Made by a program: the position numbers and the translations under genes
Notes under the pieces: model-generated
The model's database searches: none
What the model was told of the DNA's origin: nothing
Seen by the model: the letters and a program-made list of their open reading frames with translations, nothing else
Shown: positions 1 to 12,859 of the stretch, in pieces
Numbering within the stretch: the first letter of the stretch is position 1
Layout of the letters: each line of letters begins with the position of its first letter
Assembly (NCBI GenBank): GCA_037962975.1
Contig: CM075671.1
Location: 155,919,501-155,983,500 of the forward strand
Direction: 5' to 3'
DNA from: Clitoria ternatea
Lineage: Eukaryota; Streptophyta; Magnoliopsida; Fabales; Fabaceae
DNA length: 64,000 bases

Positions 1-1202
1 CCATGGCATTCCTGCATCAATACTAAAAAGTAGACCACATGGGAGAGTGAGTTATACATTTCAAATGACGATATGAATACAATTGAAATTATGTGCACAT
101 GCATATCAATATCATGTATGCTTTGCTAAACACATCAATTATCATTATAGATTATTAATTCAACAATATAAACTTATTTCATACTTATTAATCAAATCAT
201 AGCAAAGCAAGCATATACACATCTATCGCATCACCACAATTGGCCAACATCACCAATGGCGACCATTTAGGTCTCTTCTCAAAGCCACCATGGGCTATCA
301 TGATAATCATCAATCATAATTAATCATGTCCAACATTATAATGGGTCATAACACACATATCGTCATATTCAACAACATTTTAGATATACTCATATCATTT
401 ATTAATCATATGTGGTCTTTTAGGTATTTAATTACCCATCTCATCAACACCATATAACTATCTCAATCATCATCAATCATCATCATATTCTGGCATATCT
501 CTATGCTATATGCAAATGCTCTTATGGCTAATGCATATGCATAATGGAATAGATAACAACAAATGCGGATCCGACTGTGGGAAATAAACACCAAATTGTG
601 GGTCAAGCATAGGTGTGCTACTATACCCCTACTGCAGTAGTAAAATGTGTACACATATCTCATAATGCATGCATATTCACCATATTTTTACTGGTACCAA
701 ACCGCATCGCCCATAATACAACACCTGACCATTTTCACCATGACCGCGGTAAACAACATAATCAATATATAGTGTTGCGGGACGGCCAGATCTCAAATCA
801 TGGCGGCTGTGATCCCATGGACCACCAGGGTCACCTACTCATCAAGAGCCACCCCCCACAAGGGTAGGCCACATGTAGCTCCCCGTAGCAATACATGGGC
901 GGCTTCGTGACTCACACACCGAGCCATAGGGGAAACAATATATTGCTCGTGCACTAAGCCACCCTCCCACTGGGTCGGCCGAGGGAACTCCCCTAACGTT
1001 CCAACATCGGCGGCTATGATATACCATGGATGCAATGCAATGCAGATCAAATGCATTCTCACTCTATGCATCCTAAATGCCACTCATCAATCATCATCAT
1101 AATAATCACCAACACCACCATATACACCTTAGTGGATTTTATAATTGTTGGTTTAGCCATTGCTTTCAAGTTTTATATGTGGCATTTCATTTAACATCTT
1201 TC

Positions 1203-1383
1203 ATATATATATATATATATATATATTTCATATCACACATGCAAGATAATACTTGCAATCAACCACAATGGCATCACACCATTACATAGTATTCATCAAT
1301 ATTACCATATTTTCATTCAGTGGGTTTTCATCTTATTATTCATTACCATTGTCTCATGTATACATATATATATATATATATAT
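1203..1383. repeat. Two (AT)n microsatellites
   Basis: Runs of alternating A and T occupy about 1203-1226 and 1362-1383 inside the antisense LTR. The 130 bp between them is AT-rich and not repetitive. No function is implied. Confidence 0.85.
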
Positions 1384-1861
1384 TGGTGTGGCATTCACAA
1401 CATTTTCATTATTATATTTCATACCACACATACAAGATCATGCTTGTATCATACACAATGGTACACAACACTTTATCAATAACAATATACACCTCTTTGT
1501 GCAAGAGAGTGCTTAACATTATCATCTATCATTATTTAATGTCATTTTTCTCTAATTCATCAATTTATGTCGTATACCATGTCATTCAATTATCCCTTCA
1601 TTAATTTCAAATTCGCCCAAGGATATATCTCATAATCCTATCATCAGGTTCTCAATATCATCCTTTCATTACTCCACCCTTAGTGGTAATTATATCACAA
1701 TTAACTCATTCCCAATTGTATTAATTAATTCCAGCCACCACCATGCCATATCACCATTAAATCACCCTTTATACATCCCCTCAATCATCTTATAATAACA
1801 AGGAAGGGGTCCATCAATGGCCCAGGGCCAAGAAAATAAAATAATTTCAAACTGGGGAAAA

Positions 1862-2302
1862 CTCGCTCAAGCAAGATTCACCTTCGCTTGAGCGAGACAG
1901 GCCAGGCTCGCTTGGGCGAGCCCCAGCGTGCGTAAGCGAGAAGCTCCCAGGGGTGTGTTTACACTCGCTCGCTTGAGCGAGACTCCATTCAATTAGTCAC
2001 TCCCTTAAGCGAGACAATTATAAAGCATCAGGTACCTCACTCACTCAAGCGACCCATGCTCGCTTGAGCGAAAATCTTCCAGTGCCATATTTTAGGCTCG
2101 CTCGCTTGGGCGAGCTTCAACTTGCCACACCTCTCACCTAAGCGAGATTTATCCAGTACTATTTGTCCAGTGGCTACCTCAACCATATCACACGCGTCTC
2201 GCCTAAGCGAAACCTCATCTCGCCTGAGCGAGATTGGGCCAGAGGCCAATTCTCTGAAGCAGGGGACTCTCGCTTGAGCGAGATCCCATCTCGCTTAAGC
2301 GA
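1862..2302. repeat. Phased palindrome array, TCGCTTGAGCGA type (14 copies)
   Basis: Fourteen copies of an imperfect 12-bp palindrome (consensus TCGCTTRAGCGA, core GCTTAAGC or GCTTGAGC) lie in 440 bp of the antisense LTR. Core starts measured by hand are 1865, 1886, 1910, 1930, 1971, 2003, 2043, 2062, 2104, 2136, 2201, 2222, 2272 and 2293. The spacings (21, 24, 20, 41, 32, 40, 19, 42, 32, 65, 21, 50, 21) lie mostly near multiples of 10.4 bp. The spacers do not resemble each other. Not a conventional tandem repeat. Confidence 0.85.
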
Positions 2303-4384
2303 GATTATCAGGACATGCCTAAACACTTAAGTTTATCACTCGCATTCACATATCCATATCCTTGTCATGTACAATTTGACCAAAACTAACCTTTCTCATA
2401 CATTATTTTATGTATTTAGGACTTGGTTCAACAATACACACATTACCATTTTAAATCCTAATTCATCAACTATACAAAGAAAGATTTAAGACACTTCTCA
2501 TCACTACACCACTCATCTCAAAACAATCCTCTACACTTTGTTTAACTCGTTCATTCATAAATTTTTACCATCATTTAGTTCATGTCCAACCAAGGGACTA
2601 TCAAGAACTTATTATTAACATCATATATACATATATTTTTATAACAATCAACATAAGCCAAGCCATCATTCATCACTTCAACAATTCAATCATATAAGAC
2701 ATTCATGGCAAGGCATTGCATGAGTTCATACATTTACATAATTAACAATTATTCACTCATGCAAATTTGAAATGTAAACTCCTCTCCTACCTCGAGAGAA
2801 GAATCGCAATCCAACGCTTCGATTGCCTCGATCGTTCTGTATCATCGTCCGGAACACAATCCTATCACAACAAATATATATGCTATTAATACTATCACAA
2901 GGCTCCATCTCTCAAAACTCATTATTTAGTCCTAGACTTGCTTACACTCCGAATTCATATGTTCATGTTAGGCTTCGGGAATTCCTTTCCCAAAACCAAG
3001 ATTCTCTAAGTTTCAAAGGGTTAACAATCCGAACAACAACAACACCATGGCCGATATCCATAAGGCTTCTAAATCATCTCATGAATCACTCAACTATCAT
3101 CACCAATTAACAATTCCCAAATGGACATATCAAGACTTAAGACTTCATCAATTCAAATATCCATTTCCTTAGTCCACTATTAACGGTTTGCAACCATTAT
3201 CAACATCATAAACATCAACACTTAAGACTAATCCCTCAAATCAACATACCTATATACATGCATATATCATCATTTGCAACTCATGACTTAGTTCACCATT
3301 TTATCAACATCAATATTCAACCCCTATCCTTCAAAAATTCATTTCCATGTATAAAATCATTCTAAGGACCAAAAATCATCAAGATTACCTATTTAGCCAA
3401 AATCCCCAATTTATCAAATTTAGGGTTTTTATCAAAATCAACCAATCAATATCAATCTTTACCATCTTCATAAAACATTTCATCCATAATAATATTCATC
3501 CACATTGGGTACTATCCCATATTCAAGAATCACCCATCTAAACTATTCAAGCCTAGGGTTTCCATTTCCACCCACATGCAAGGTTTCTAACATTAATATC
3601 ACAAGCCCAAACATCATAAACCACAAATGAAATAACATGGAGGCAAGAAATCATTACCTCACCTCCATGCATCACCAAAACGAAAATGAGAGTGAAGAAG
3701 AGGGAGATGACCATTGCAAGCTCCCAAGCTCCATGAATGCTTCACATTTCCAAGCTTAGCTTTTGTTTTTGGCAAGAGAAAGAAGAAGAATGGAAATGGG
3801 CGGTTTTGACCATGGAGGAAGGGAGAAGAAGAAGAAAAATGTGGAGGAGGGTGAGAGAAGAAGATACCACCAAAAATGAGAAAAAGAGAGAGAGGTTAGT
3901 GTAAAAATTGGACATTGTCCAATGGGTAAAGCCATGCATCTTTGACATTTGTCCATTGGGTCATAAAACCCCATTAACCATTGTATAATAGCATGAAAAG
4001 TAGAAATGGGAGAGAGAGAGAAGGTAGACGGCTGGCATAAAGAGAAGAAAGGGAATTTTCATTTTCTTTTAATTCCATTTTGGCTCGTATTTTCCCCGTT
4101 TATTATCATACGTCGAGTCCAATTAATTATTTCCTTAGCACTAAAAATTATTCCAACTATACCATCATAACCACAATAATTTTCTGAACATCCTAGGCCC
4201 ATCAATTATTTAATTTGATCAAGTGGGTCACACATCATCCGTTAAATCATCCGATTCTGGTAAATCTCGATTTACTGATAATTCACCTCTAATGTCTAAC
4301 GAGATCCCCCATAATTATTTAACTATAAATAATTAGTTATCATTATCCAATAAATTTATTTTCTTTAAAATCTGGGATGTTACA

Positions 4385-6116
4385 AGGAGCAATTAATTAA
4401 TGTACTTAAAAGAAATGCAAGATCAATAAGAGGGACATTAGAGGAGCTAAAAAGAATCAGCCCCTCCTATTATATGCACAAGATCTTGATGGAGTAGGAA
4501 TATAAGCCGGTTACACAGCCACAAAGGTGATTTAATCCAAGCATGAAGGAAGTAGTCAAGAAGGAAGTGGTGAAACTCTTAGAAGCAGGCATGATTTACC
4601 CTATTTCAGACAGTGCCTAGGTGAGTCCTATGAAAGTGGTTCCAAAGAAGGGTGGAATGGTTGTGGTTTAGAATGAAAAAAATGAATTAATTCCTACTAC
4701 AACGATCACTAGATGGCGAATGTGCATCGACTATAGGAAGCTCAATCAAGCCAACAGGAAAGATCATTTTCCATTACCTTTTATGGATCAGATATTGGAA
4801 AGATTGGTGGGCCAAGCTTATTATTGTTTTTTGGATGTTATTTTGGATATAATCAAATAGCGGTGGTTCTGGAGGATCAATAGAAAACTGCTTTTACTTG
4901 TCTCTTTGGTGTCTTTGCCTATCCGAAGATGCCATTTGGACTTTGTAATGCTCCAACCATATTTCAAAGGTGCATGTTTGCTATCTTCGTGGATTTGGTA
5001 GAGAAATGTATTGAGGTATTTATGGATGACTTTTTGGTGTTTGGATCTTCATTTGACCACTATTTGGATAACTTGGACACTGTGTTAAAGAGATATGTTG
5101 AAACCAATTTAGTTTTAAATTGGGAAAAATTCCAATTTATGGTGACAGAAGGAGTGGTACTAGGCCACAAGATTTCAGATAGGTGCATTGAAGTTGATAG
5201 AGAAAAGGTGGAAGTCATTGAGAAACTACCACCACCAGTGAATGTTAAAGGGATCCGAAGCTTTCTTAGCCATGCAGGATTTTATAGGCGATTCATCAAG
5301 GATTTCTCTAAGATTTCCAAGCCATTGAGTAACTTGTTAAATAAGGATACTCCCTTTAATTTTGATGATAATTATTTATCTGTTTTTGAATTACTGAAAT
5401 AAAAGTTGATTTATGCTCCTGTAATGGTTGCTCCAGATTGAAAACTTAATTTTGAGCTAATGTGTGATGTGAGTGACTATACAATAGGAGCAGTCTTAGG
5501 ACAAAGGAAATCTAAAATTTTTCATGCTATACATTATGTTAGTAAAGTTCTGAATGAAGCACAAGTAAATTATGCTACAACCAAGAAGGAACTTTTAGTA
5601 GTGGTGTATGGTTTGGAAAAGTTTAAATTTTATCTAATTGGGTCTACTGTGATTATTTATACTAACCATGCGGCTCTCAAATATTTGTTGAACAAACCTA
5701 ACTCGAAGCTAAGATTGCTTCATTGGATTTTGTTGTTGTAGGAATTTGATTTGGTCATTAAGGACAAGAAAGGAAATGAGAATTACATAGCTAGCTATCT
5801 CTCTAGGATCACCAACAAAGCAGTCACAAATGCTCAAACTGAAATTGATGAAGATTTTCCTTATGAGAAACTGTTGTTGATTCAGGAAAGAATGTGATTT
5901 ACAGATATGGCTAATTTTAAAGTAGTTAGGGTTATTTTAGATGATCTAAATTAAGTGTTTGAAGTAGGCACAACAATTTGTATAGGATGATCCATATTTG
6001 TTAGAGATTGGATCAAACAATATCTCGAGAAGATATGTTTCCTAGGAAGAGGCAAGGAGTATTTTATGGCATTGTCACAACTCGGCATATGGAGGTCACT
6101 TTAATGAGGAAATGAC
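4385..6116 (+). pseudogene. Athila-like pol fragment: RT, RNase H and start of integrase (decayed)
   Basis: This is the first visible piece of an old Athila-like gypsy element whose 5' half lies beyond the antisense LTR. RT motifs are clear: MPFGLCNAP near 4930 and FMDD near 5020, then VLNWEKF and the thumb region. An open stretch covers 4929-5402. RNase H follows at 5460-5741 with a CDVSDYTIGAVLGQR-type motif. A later RNase H position reads YTNH where relatives have YTDH, so a catalytic Asp appears lost. Integrase zinc-finger sequence begins near 6060 and is cut at 6116 by the CRM-like insertion. Several stops and frameshifts make it non-functional. The protein resembles the pol at 49656-53534 but is clearly more diverged. 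It continues at 14526. Confidence 0.88.
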
Positions 6117-6929
6117 TGATGTAGGCTCTTCATGCACTTTCTTGAAGAGAGATGGATCTAGGGCTCTTTCTCCTATCTTCCTTCAAAGCAAGCTTGAGAC
6201 TTCTTCTTCAAGGCAAGGGAAACCGAAAAACTAAAGCCTAAACTAGAGGAGAGTGACGCAAAAACAAAGGAAAAGAGAGTGGAAATGGAAGGAAAGAAGG
6301 TGGACAATGGAGGAAGGCTTAGAAAAAAAGGAGGGGGAAAGGTTGGAGGCCCCTTCCTAAGGTGGAGGAAGATAACTCCACTCACCACCAAGGGAGGGAG
6401 AAACCCCTTGGATAAGAGCTTGAGAGAGCTCTCAAATTCTAGAGAGAAGGAGGAGAATCTCTCACTAGGAAACACTTAAGTGCTCTCAAATTTTGCAAAT
6501 GAATTAATGGTGGTTGATTACAAAAGGAGAAGCCCTTATATAGGCCATGGAGGATTTCGGCCAAGGACTAGAAGAGTGGGCTTGATCATGACTCCAAGGC
6601 CCATTAAGAGAAAAGATGAGCAAATGGCCTATACATGGCCCAAAAGGAAAAGTACAAGGCCCAAAAGTGGCCCATTTGACCTTGCAAGGCCCAAATCTAT
6701 CCTATAAGCCTAGAGAAACTATTTAGAAAGTATATTACAAGTAAAGTACACATAGATCCTCATAGGTTCCTTATTGGGCTTAGGCCCACTAGAAGAGAGA
6801 AAAGAGAAAAGGGCTTTATGGATGCTCACTTTGGCCCGTTTGGTCTTTGCCTTTGTGAGGGGACCTCTATATGCTTCAAGTCCTTTCTCCAATGTAGTGT
6901 GAGGGTCTTCCTTGGGTATGTCCACATTA
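6117..6929 (-). repeat. 3' LTR of the CRM-like element
   Basis: It matches the right LTR at 13713-14525 with the same length (813 bp) and only a few substitutions by eye, so insertion was fairly recent. On the minus strand it starts TAATGTGGACATACC and ends CCTACATCA. TA in place of the usual TG at the 5' end is present in both LTRs. The last part of the integrase reading frame lies inside it (to 6719). Confidence 0.88.
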
Positions 6930-7939
6930 TGCTCCCCCTCTTCAAAAGGATTTGTCCTCAAATCAAAGGCATCATCCTCATCATCTATATCAAAGGGAGA
7001 CAAATCAGTTATATTAAAAGAAGCACTCACACCATAATCTCCTGGTAGATCTAGGACATAAGCATTATTATTAATTTTCTTGAGAATTTGGAAAGGCCCA
7101 TCACCTCTAAGGTTGAGTTTGGATTTTCTCAAGTTAGGAAAGCGTTCCTTTCGAAGGTGTAACCAAACCCAATCGCCAACCTCAAAGGTGATCTCCTTTC
7201 TTTGTTTATTTACACAACGAGCATAATGTTCATTTTTAGTTTGTATTTGGTGTCTAACCTTCTCATGAAAATCTTTGATAAATTGGGCCTTTGCCTCTCC
7301 ATCCATATGAAGGACAGAGTCAGAAACCTCAATGGGTAAAAGGTCCAAGGGTGTGAGAGGGTTAAAACCATATACAACCTCAAATGGACTATGCTTGGTT
7401 GTGGAGTGTTGTACCCTATTATATGCAAACTCAATGTGGGGTAAACACTCATCCCAAGATTTTACATTTTTGTGTACTAAGACCCTAAGAAGTTGTGAGA
7501 GGGTCCTGTTTACTACCTCGGTTTGGCCATCCGTTTGAGGATGACAAGTTGTGGAAAAGAGGAGTTGTGTTCCTAGCCTTGACCAAAGAGTTTTCCAAAA
7601 ATGGCTTAGGAATTTGGTGTCCCTATCAGAAACAATGGTTTTGGGTACACCATGTAATCGCACAACCTCTTTAAAGAAGATCTTAGCAATATGACTAGCA
7701 TCATCAACCTTATGGCAAGGGATGAAGTGAGCCATCTTGCTAAACCTATCCACAACCACAAAGATAGAATCCATTCCCCTTTGGGTCTTAGGCAGGCCTA
7801 ACACAAAGTCCATTGATATATCAATCCAAGGTGCACTAGGTGTTGGCAAGGGAGTATATAAACCACTAGGTGAAAGTTTTGATTTAGCCTTTCTACAAAC
7901 AATACACCTAGAGCAATGTTTTTGAACATCCTTTTTCAT
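6719..7939 (-). pseudogene. CRM-like integrase with C-terminal tail reaching into the 3' LTR
   Basis: An open stretch of about 406 codons. It begins just after an in-frame TAG (about 7944-7946) that separates it from the upstream part of the same polyprotein. It holds the end of the HHCC zinc finger (CSRCIVCRKAK), the catalytic core (D in ISMDFVLGLP, D in VSDRDTKF, E in the TEVVNRTL segment) and a GPF-type module (RGDGPFQILKKI). An acidic tail with RTNPFEEG and a basic tail rich in K and R follow. The last 70 or so codons lie inside the LTR. Integrase inserts the cDNA; the tail in CRM elements is thought to guide targeting to centromeric chromatin. The domain is well kept although cut off from the rest by the stop. 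Confidence 0.85.
6930..6949 (-). other. Polypurine tract of the CRM-like element
   Basis: The + strand pyrimidine run just inside the 3' LTR reads GAAGAGGGGGAGCA on the minus strand, directly before the LTR. Purine content and position fit the plus-strand primer. Confidence 0.75.
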
Positions 7940-7945
7940 TTTGGG

Positions 7946-9022
7946 CTAATAAAAGTGTTCATGTAAGATAGACAAAGTTTTATCTCTACCAAAATGACCC
8001 ATGAGTCCTCCCTCATGACTCTCTCTAAGTAGTAGATCTCTTAAAGAGCTTCGTGGAATACAAAGTCTATTGGCTTTAAAAAGATAGCCATCTAAAATGT
8101 AGAAGCCCTTATGAGATGTAGAAGTGGAAGATGAGTTAAAGATGTTTGAAAAATCAAGATCATTTGGGTACAAAGACCTAATTTCATCAAGCCCAATAAC
8201 TTTGGCTCCTAGAGAGGTAAGTAAAGAATGCCTCCTAGATAAAGCATCAGCCACAGTATTGGTTTTGCCATTCTTATACTTGATGACATAAGGAAATTGT
8301 TCCAAATACTCAACCCACTTAGCATGCCTTTTGTTTAACTTATGTTGCCCTTTGATGAATTTCAAAGATTGGTGATCACTATGTATCACAAATTCTTTTG
8401 GGATTAAGTAGTGCTCCCAAGTTTGTAGGGCTCTAATTAAGGCATAAAATTCCTTATCATATATGGGATAGTTAATAGTGGCCCCATTAAGTTTTTCACT
8501 AAAGAAAGCTATGGGGTGACCTTCTTGTAAAAGCACAGCTCCTATGCCTACATTAGATGCGTCACACTCAAGCTCAAAGGTTTTAGAAAAATTTGGAAGT
8601 TTTAGAATTGGAGCATGAGTGAGTCTATCTTTGAGATCTTGAAAGGCTTTGTCTTGCCTAGGCCCCCACACAAAAGAAACATTCTTCTTAACCAACTTAT
8701 TTAAAGGGGAGGCTAGGGTTGAAAAATCTTTCATAAATCTCCTATAGAAACTTACGAGACCATGGAAACTTCTTATTTCACTCACATTTTTAGGTGTAGG
8801 CCAATCTTGGATTGCCTTAACCTTAGAGTGATCTACCTCAACACCTTTAGAACTAACTACAAAACCAAGAAAGACAATGGAATCCATGCCAAAAGAACAT
8901 TTTTCAAAGTTAGCATAAAGATTGTTTGTTCTCAAGGCAAGCATAACTTGTCTTAGGTGGATTAGATGAGAGGTCATGGACTTTGAGTACACAAGAATGT
9001 CATCAAAGTATACCACCAACAA
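7946..9022 (-). pseudogene. CRM-like RT (C-terminal half), RNase H and integrase zinc finger
   Basis: A continuous frame of about 358 codons. It starts at the RT catalytic motif (VYFDDILVYS) and continues through the thumb (FLGFVVSSKGVEVD), RNase H (CDASNVGIGAVL, then HSDHQSLKFI and ADALSRR) and the start of the integrase zinc finger (HEGGLMGHFGRDKT). It overlaps the upstream frame at 9003-9022 by a frameshift just before the FDD motif, so RT is split in two. It ends at a TAG inside the zinc-finger region. The frameshift appears to be an insertion in a GT-rich run near 9020. Confidence 0.87.
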
Positions 9023-10604
9023 AATGCCCTATGAAATCCCTTAAAACATGGTTCATAAGTCTCATGAAGGTACTTGGTGCATTAGTTAGGCCGAAAGGCA
9101 TCACTAACCACTCATAAAGGCCAAGTTTGGTTTTAAAAGCGACTTTCCATTCATCTCCTTCTTTTATTCTAATTTGGTGATAGCCACTTTTAAGATCAAT
9201 CTTGGAGAAGATTGTAAATCCACTAAGCTCATCTAACATGTCATCAAGCCTAGGTATAGGATGCCTATACTTGATGGTGATGTTATTAATGGCTCTATAA
9301 TCCGTACACATTCTCCATGAACCATCTTTCTTGGGTACAAGTAAAACCGGTAATGCGCAAGGGCTTAAACTTTCTCTAATCCAACCTTTGGAAAGTAGTT
9401 CATTCACTTGATTTTCTATTTCTAAACTTTCCTTAGGGTTGCATCTATAGGCAGGTCTATTTGGTAAACTAGCCCTAGGTATAAGGTCTATTTGATGCTC
9501 AATGCCCCTTATAGGAGGTAACCCCTTTGGAATGTCTTTTGGGAAGAGGTCTTTAAATTCTTGTAAGATATTTTGGATCCCTTTGGGCAAGGGGGGAGGA
9601 GAGGTGCCCATTGAACACAAGGAAGTGTTAGGGATATCTTTTGGATATATGATCAAGCAATGCTTTTGTGAAAACATGGCATGTTTCACATCATATTTTG
9701 TTGCGAAGAGATTAGGTTGGGAGTCATTATAGACAACAACTCCTTTCCCTTTATTGTCTTTTTTGTTTTTCTTTGGTTTTTCTAAACTCACATGGGAAGA
9801 AGATCCTAACTCTTTTTCTCTCTTAGCTTTCATTTGGATTTGGTCTTTGGCTACTTGTTGTGGAGTTAGAGGATGTAATACTATCTTCTTACCATCTAGT
9901 TTAAATGTGAGGGTGTTAGTGAACCCCTCATGAAGGACCTTCCTATCAAATTGCCAAGGCCTTCCTAAAAGTATATGAGTTGTTTCCATAGGTACTACAT
10001 CAAATTTGACTTCATCTCTATATGTGCCTATGGTGAAATTGATTAGGACTTGCTTATTGACTACCATTTCCCCTTTTTCATTTAACCATTGTAATTTGTA
10101 GGGACTTGGATGGTCTATGAGCTCTAATCCCATCTTTTTGACTAGTCTTTGGCTTGCAACATTTGCACAACTCCCACTATCCACAATGAGAGAACATAAT
10201 TTGTCATTAATGTAACATCTTGTATAAAAGATGTTCTCTCTTTGTGTTGTATCATTGAGTTTTACATGACTACCAAGCAACCTTCTAATCATGTACAACT
10301 CACCATCATCCCCTAAAATATGCTCACTGTCACTGGAATCACTACTAGAGTCATTACTTGAATAGTGAGAATCAGAATTAGACTCTGATTGACTTGAGTA
10401 GGTTCCATTGGTTTTTAAAATCATTGTTCTTTTTGTTGGACAGTCTGAAGCAATGTGTCCTCTTCCAAGGCACTTAAAACATTTTATGGAAGAAGATCTA
10501 AAGGATTGTGGTTTTGATGATGGATCATGCTTATCATGTTGATTGCGAAAGACTTTGCCATTTTTGTGTAACTCACTTTGGGGTTTAGAGGAGGAAGCGC
10601 CCAC
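9003..10604 (-). pseudogene. CRM-like gag zinc knuckle, protease and RT (N-terminal half)
   Basis: About 533 codons. In order: a Ser-rich linker, one CCHC knuckle (CFKCLGRGHIASDCP, residues about 41-55), an acidic Ser-rich stretch, aspartic protease (LIVDSGSCANVAS near residue 140, then HILLGRPW), and RT up to MPFGLTNAPSTF. It ends by frameshift just before the FDD catalytic motif. The apparent start is a GTG inside a continuous polyprotein; the true upstream sequence is the gag piece at 10633-11421, out of frame with it. Protease and RT motifs are intact, so damage is limited to frame breaks. Confidence 0.86.
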
Positions 10605-10632
10605 TTCTCTCTCTCTAGGGTTTCTCTCAAAC

Positions 10633-11421
10633 TTACCCTTTATTTTCTACCCATTTTGACTTATAGGCTCTATTGTTATCCCCACTATAGGATTCTCTTT
10701 CCTTAAATTGGTTTTCTACTTTGGTGCATTGGTGGAGTAACTCTTCTATATCCACATGTGGAAGAAGTTCCACCCTATTTTTGATGTTCCTATTAAGCCC
10801 ATGTAAGAACCTATGCATTAGGGTTTCCTCATCCTCTTCTAGATTGGCTCTAATCATGGCTATCTCTAAGGCTTTATAGTAATCTTCTACACATTTGGAG
10901 CCTTGGGTGAGCCTATTTAGCTTTGCTAATAGTTCACCCTTATAATAGTTAGGAACATATCTTTTTCTAAGGAGAGCTTTTAAGTCTACCCAATCATCTA
11001 TGGGAGGAAAGTTGTCTCTTTTTCTCTCCTTACAAATTTGGGTCCACCAAACTAGGGCATAATTTTGGAAAGAAAGAGTTGCAATCCTAACTTTTTTATC
11101 ATCTTTTATTTAATGAGAGTTGAATATTTGTTCTACCCTCATCTCCCACTCTAAGTAAGCTTCAATGTCACTTTTTCCATTGAATGGGGGAATTTCTAAT
11201 TTTACCTCTCTTAAGCCTATGTCATCCCTCCTATGGTCATGGTGCCTTCTTTGTCTTGTTTCTTCCTCATTATCACTAGTGTTATGTCTTTGATTTCGTT
11301 GTCTATGCCTAGTTCTAGGGGGTTCATTATGCTCAAGATTGTTTAGCCTAGCATTAATGGTGTTTAAGCTATCCATTATGTTATGAAGCATGCTTTTGTT
11401 CTCCCTATCACTAGAAGACAT
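10633..11421 (-). pseudogene. CRM-like gag (capsid region), interrupted
   Basis: The gag start is best placed at 11421, after the long leader. It opens with a Ser/Asp-rich N-terminus, then a coiled-coil-like segment (MLHNIMDSLNTINARLNNLE) and an Arg/His-rich linker. The retroelement capsid fold begins near PPFNGKSDIEAYLEWE. A TAA near 11110 breaks it, and the capsid continues in open sequence (WW motif, YYKG, then LHQCTKVENQFK at 10633-10857). A stop and frame change near 10633 separates it from the zinc knuckle. Structural role: the virus-like particle. Confidence 0.75.
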
Positions 11422-11639
11422 CTTTTAATGTTGTCAAAGAAATTCAAGACAAAAACAAAGTATGTATAGACAAGCTAGTCGAGGAAGATGAATGCAATAC
11501 AAGTGAAAAAAACACTTCAACAAACCTAAAATATCAATACTAGGTTTCTATCCTAAAAGGAAACAAAGTCCTAGGTTGTCTTTAACTAGGTTAGCCCTAT
11601 GTTGCTTATGTAAATCCTAAGTTGTCCTTAACCTAAGTT

Positions 11640-12000
11640 GATTATGGTTGTCCTAGGATGTTGCTAGTGATTAACTAACCCTAGACAAGCCTAACCAAAT
11701 TCGGTTTTGAGAAGTAGTTATCCTAACAAAATTAGTTCAACTAACTAACTAAGTCTTAACAACCCTAACCAAAAGTAATTAATTAGTTATGGAGGTTGTA
11801 ACAAAGTCTAACCACTATAACTACCTAACTAAATTCGGTTATGTATTAGTTAACCCAACTAACAATTAGTTATGACAACTAGAATTAGTTCCAACCACTA
11901 ACTAATTAGTTAAGACACTCAACTAACTACCAACTAACTAACTAATTATAGTTGTAACTTCTAACTAACTCTAACCAATTAACTAAAAGTAGTTAACAAA
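11640..12000. repeat. Degenerate TAACTAAC / TTAGTTA low-complexity tract
   Basis: Many copies of AACTAACTAA, TTAGTTA and AATTAGTT in irregular order over about 360 bp within the CRM-like leader. A smaller similar tract lies near 13365-13440. Confidence 0.7.
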
Positions 12001-12859
12001 CAAATGCACATGCACTATCCTAATTCGAAATTTACCAAGCAAAAGGGAAAATTATAATGTCCAAAAAGTCCAATGTCCTTTTTGTGTCCAAAATACAAGA
12101 CAAAAATCCTACTACACGAAGCCTACGAATTGAAAAACTTTGCCTAAGTTCTACTAATTACAAAGCTTTTGCCTCCTTTAAAAGTGTCTTCACAAGTCCT
12201 TCTTGATGTATAAGCTCTAACTTTACCTAGCAAGAGAACACAAGGCAACAACTCCAAACAAGATTTGGTTAATAGAAATCACAAAGAAAACTTTAAACCT
12301 CACAAAAGTGTATCTCTCAAGTGTATGCCTTCTCTTAGAGATTTTCAAGCTCAATAAATTTCCACACCAATCTCAAGTGTTTCAATATGCTACCCTCACT
12401 TAATGGCGAAATGGAGTGATCTTAGAAGTCCAAAAGAATACAAACTTAAGACAAAACTTTAAGAAGCAAAAATGACAAACTAAAAAGGCTCAAGAAATAA
12501 AGGCTACTCAAATGGAATAGAATGAAGGATCAACAATTAACTTGGAATGACAAGACTCTAAAAGCAAATAAAAGTTCAAAAGAATGAAAGCTAACTTGGA
12601 ATAGAATTGAAATTGACAAAACAAGACAAACAAGAAAACAAATGCAAGAAACAAAGTTTAAGGTATAACCTAGCCTAGAAACTCTAGAGTTGCAAGAACA
12701 AGCAAAGAAGTCTTAATGAACAAGTCTTAGAAATGTCAAGTAATGAAGTACTTTTCTTTTGGTATTAGTAATTTCGAAATTTGGTGATGATGTTTTGGTG
12801 TGTTTAATTCAACTTAGCAATGAGGCTTTCTTTTCAATACTCTTTTCCTTGTTTGGTAC

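Larger units (their letters stand above)
1..4384 (-). mobile_element. Antisense long LTR of a Tekay/Del-type gypsy element, cut by the left edge
   Basis: Read on the minus strand, this segment begins at 4384 with TGTAACATCCC, the same terminus as the + strand LTRs at 28344, 17388 and 44738. Its interior matches the 5' LTR at 28344-33540 in reverse order: the block near 800-870 is the complement of the block near 30240-30310, and 40-100 matches 32180-32230. It lacks the 1.27-kb solo LTR found in that copy. There is no credible coding region; the short ORFs are chance. It carries a palindrome array at about 1862-2302. It interrupts the Athila-like RT region that resumes at 4385. Its other end and its TSD partner lie outside the window, so I cannot say whether it is a solo LTR or part of a full element. 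Confidence 0.75.

Noticed and set aside
613..1604. Several ORFs of 60-95 codons in the left-edge segment
   Set aside because: They fall in an antisense LTR, have His/Ile/Tyr-rich composition from AT-rich repeats, and show no domain.
6173..6475. A 100-codon ORF present in both LTRs of the CRM-like element (also 13769-14071)
   Set aside because: Simple Ser/Phe/Leu-rich translation of a purine-rich LTR stretch. Both copies are identical by descent and there is no start context or domain.
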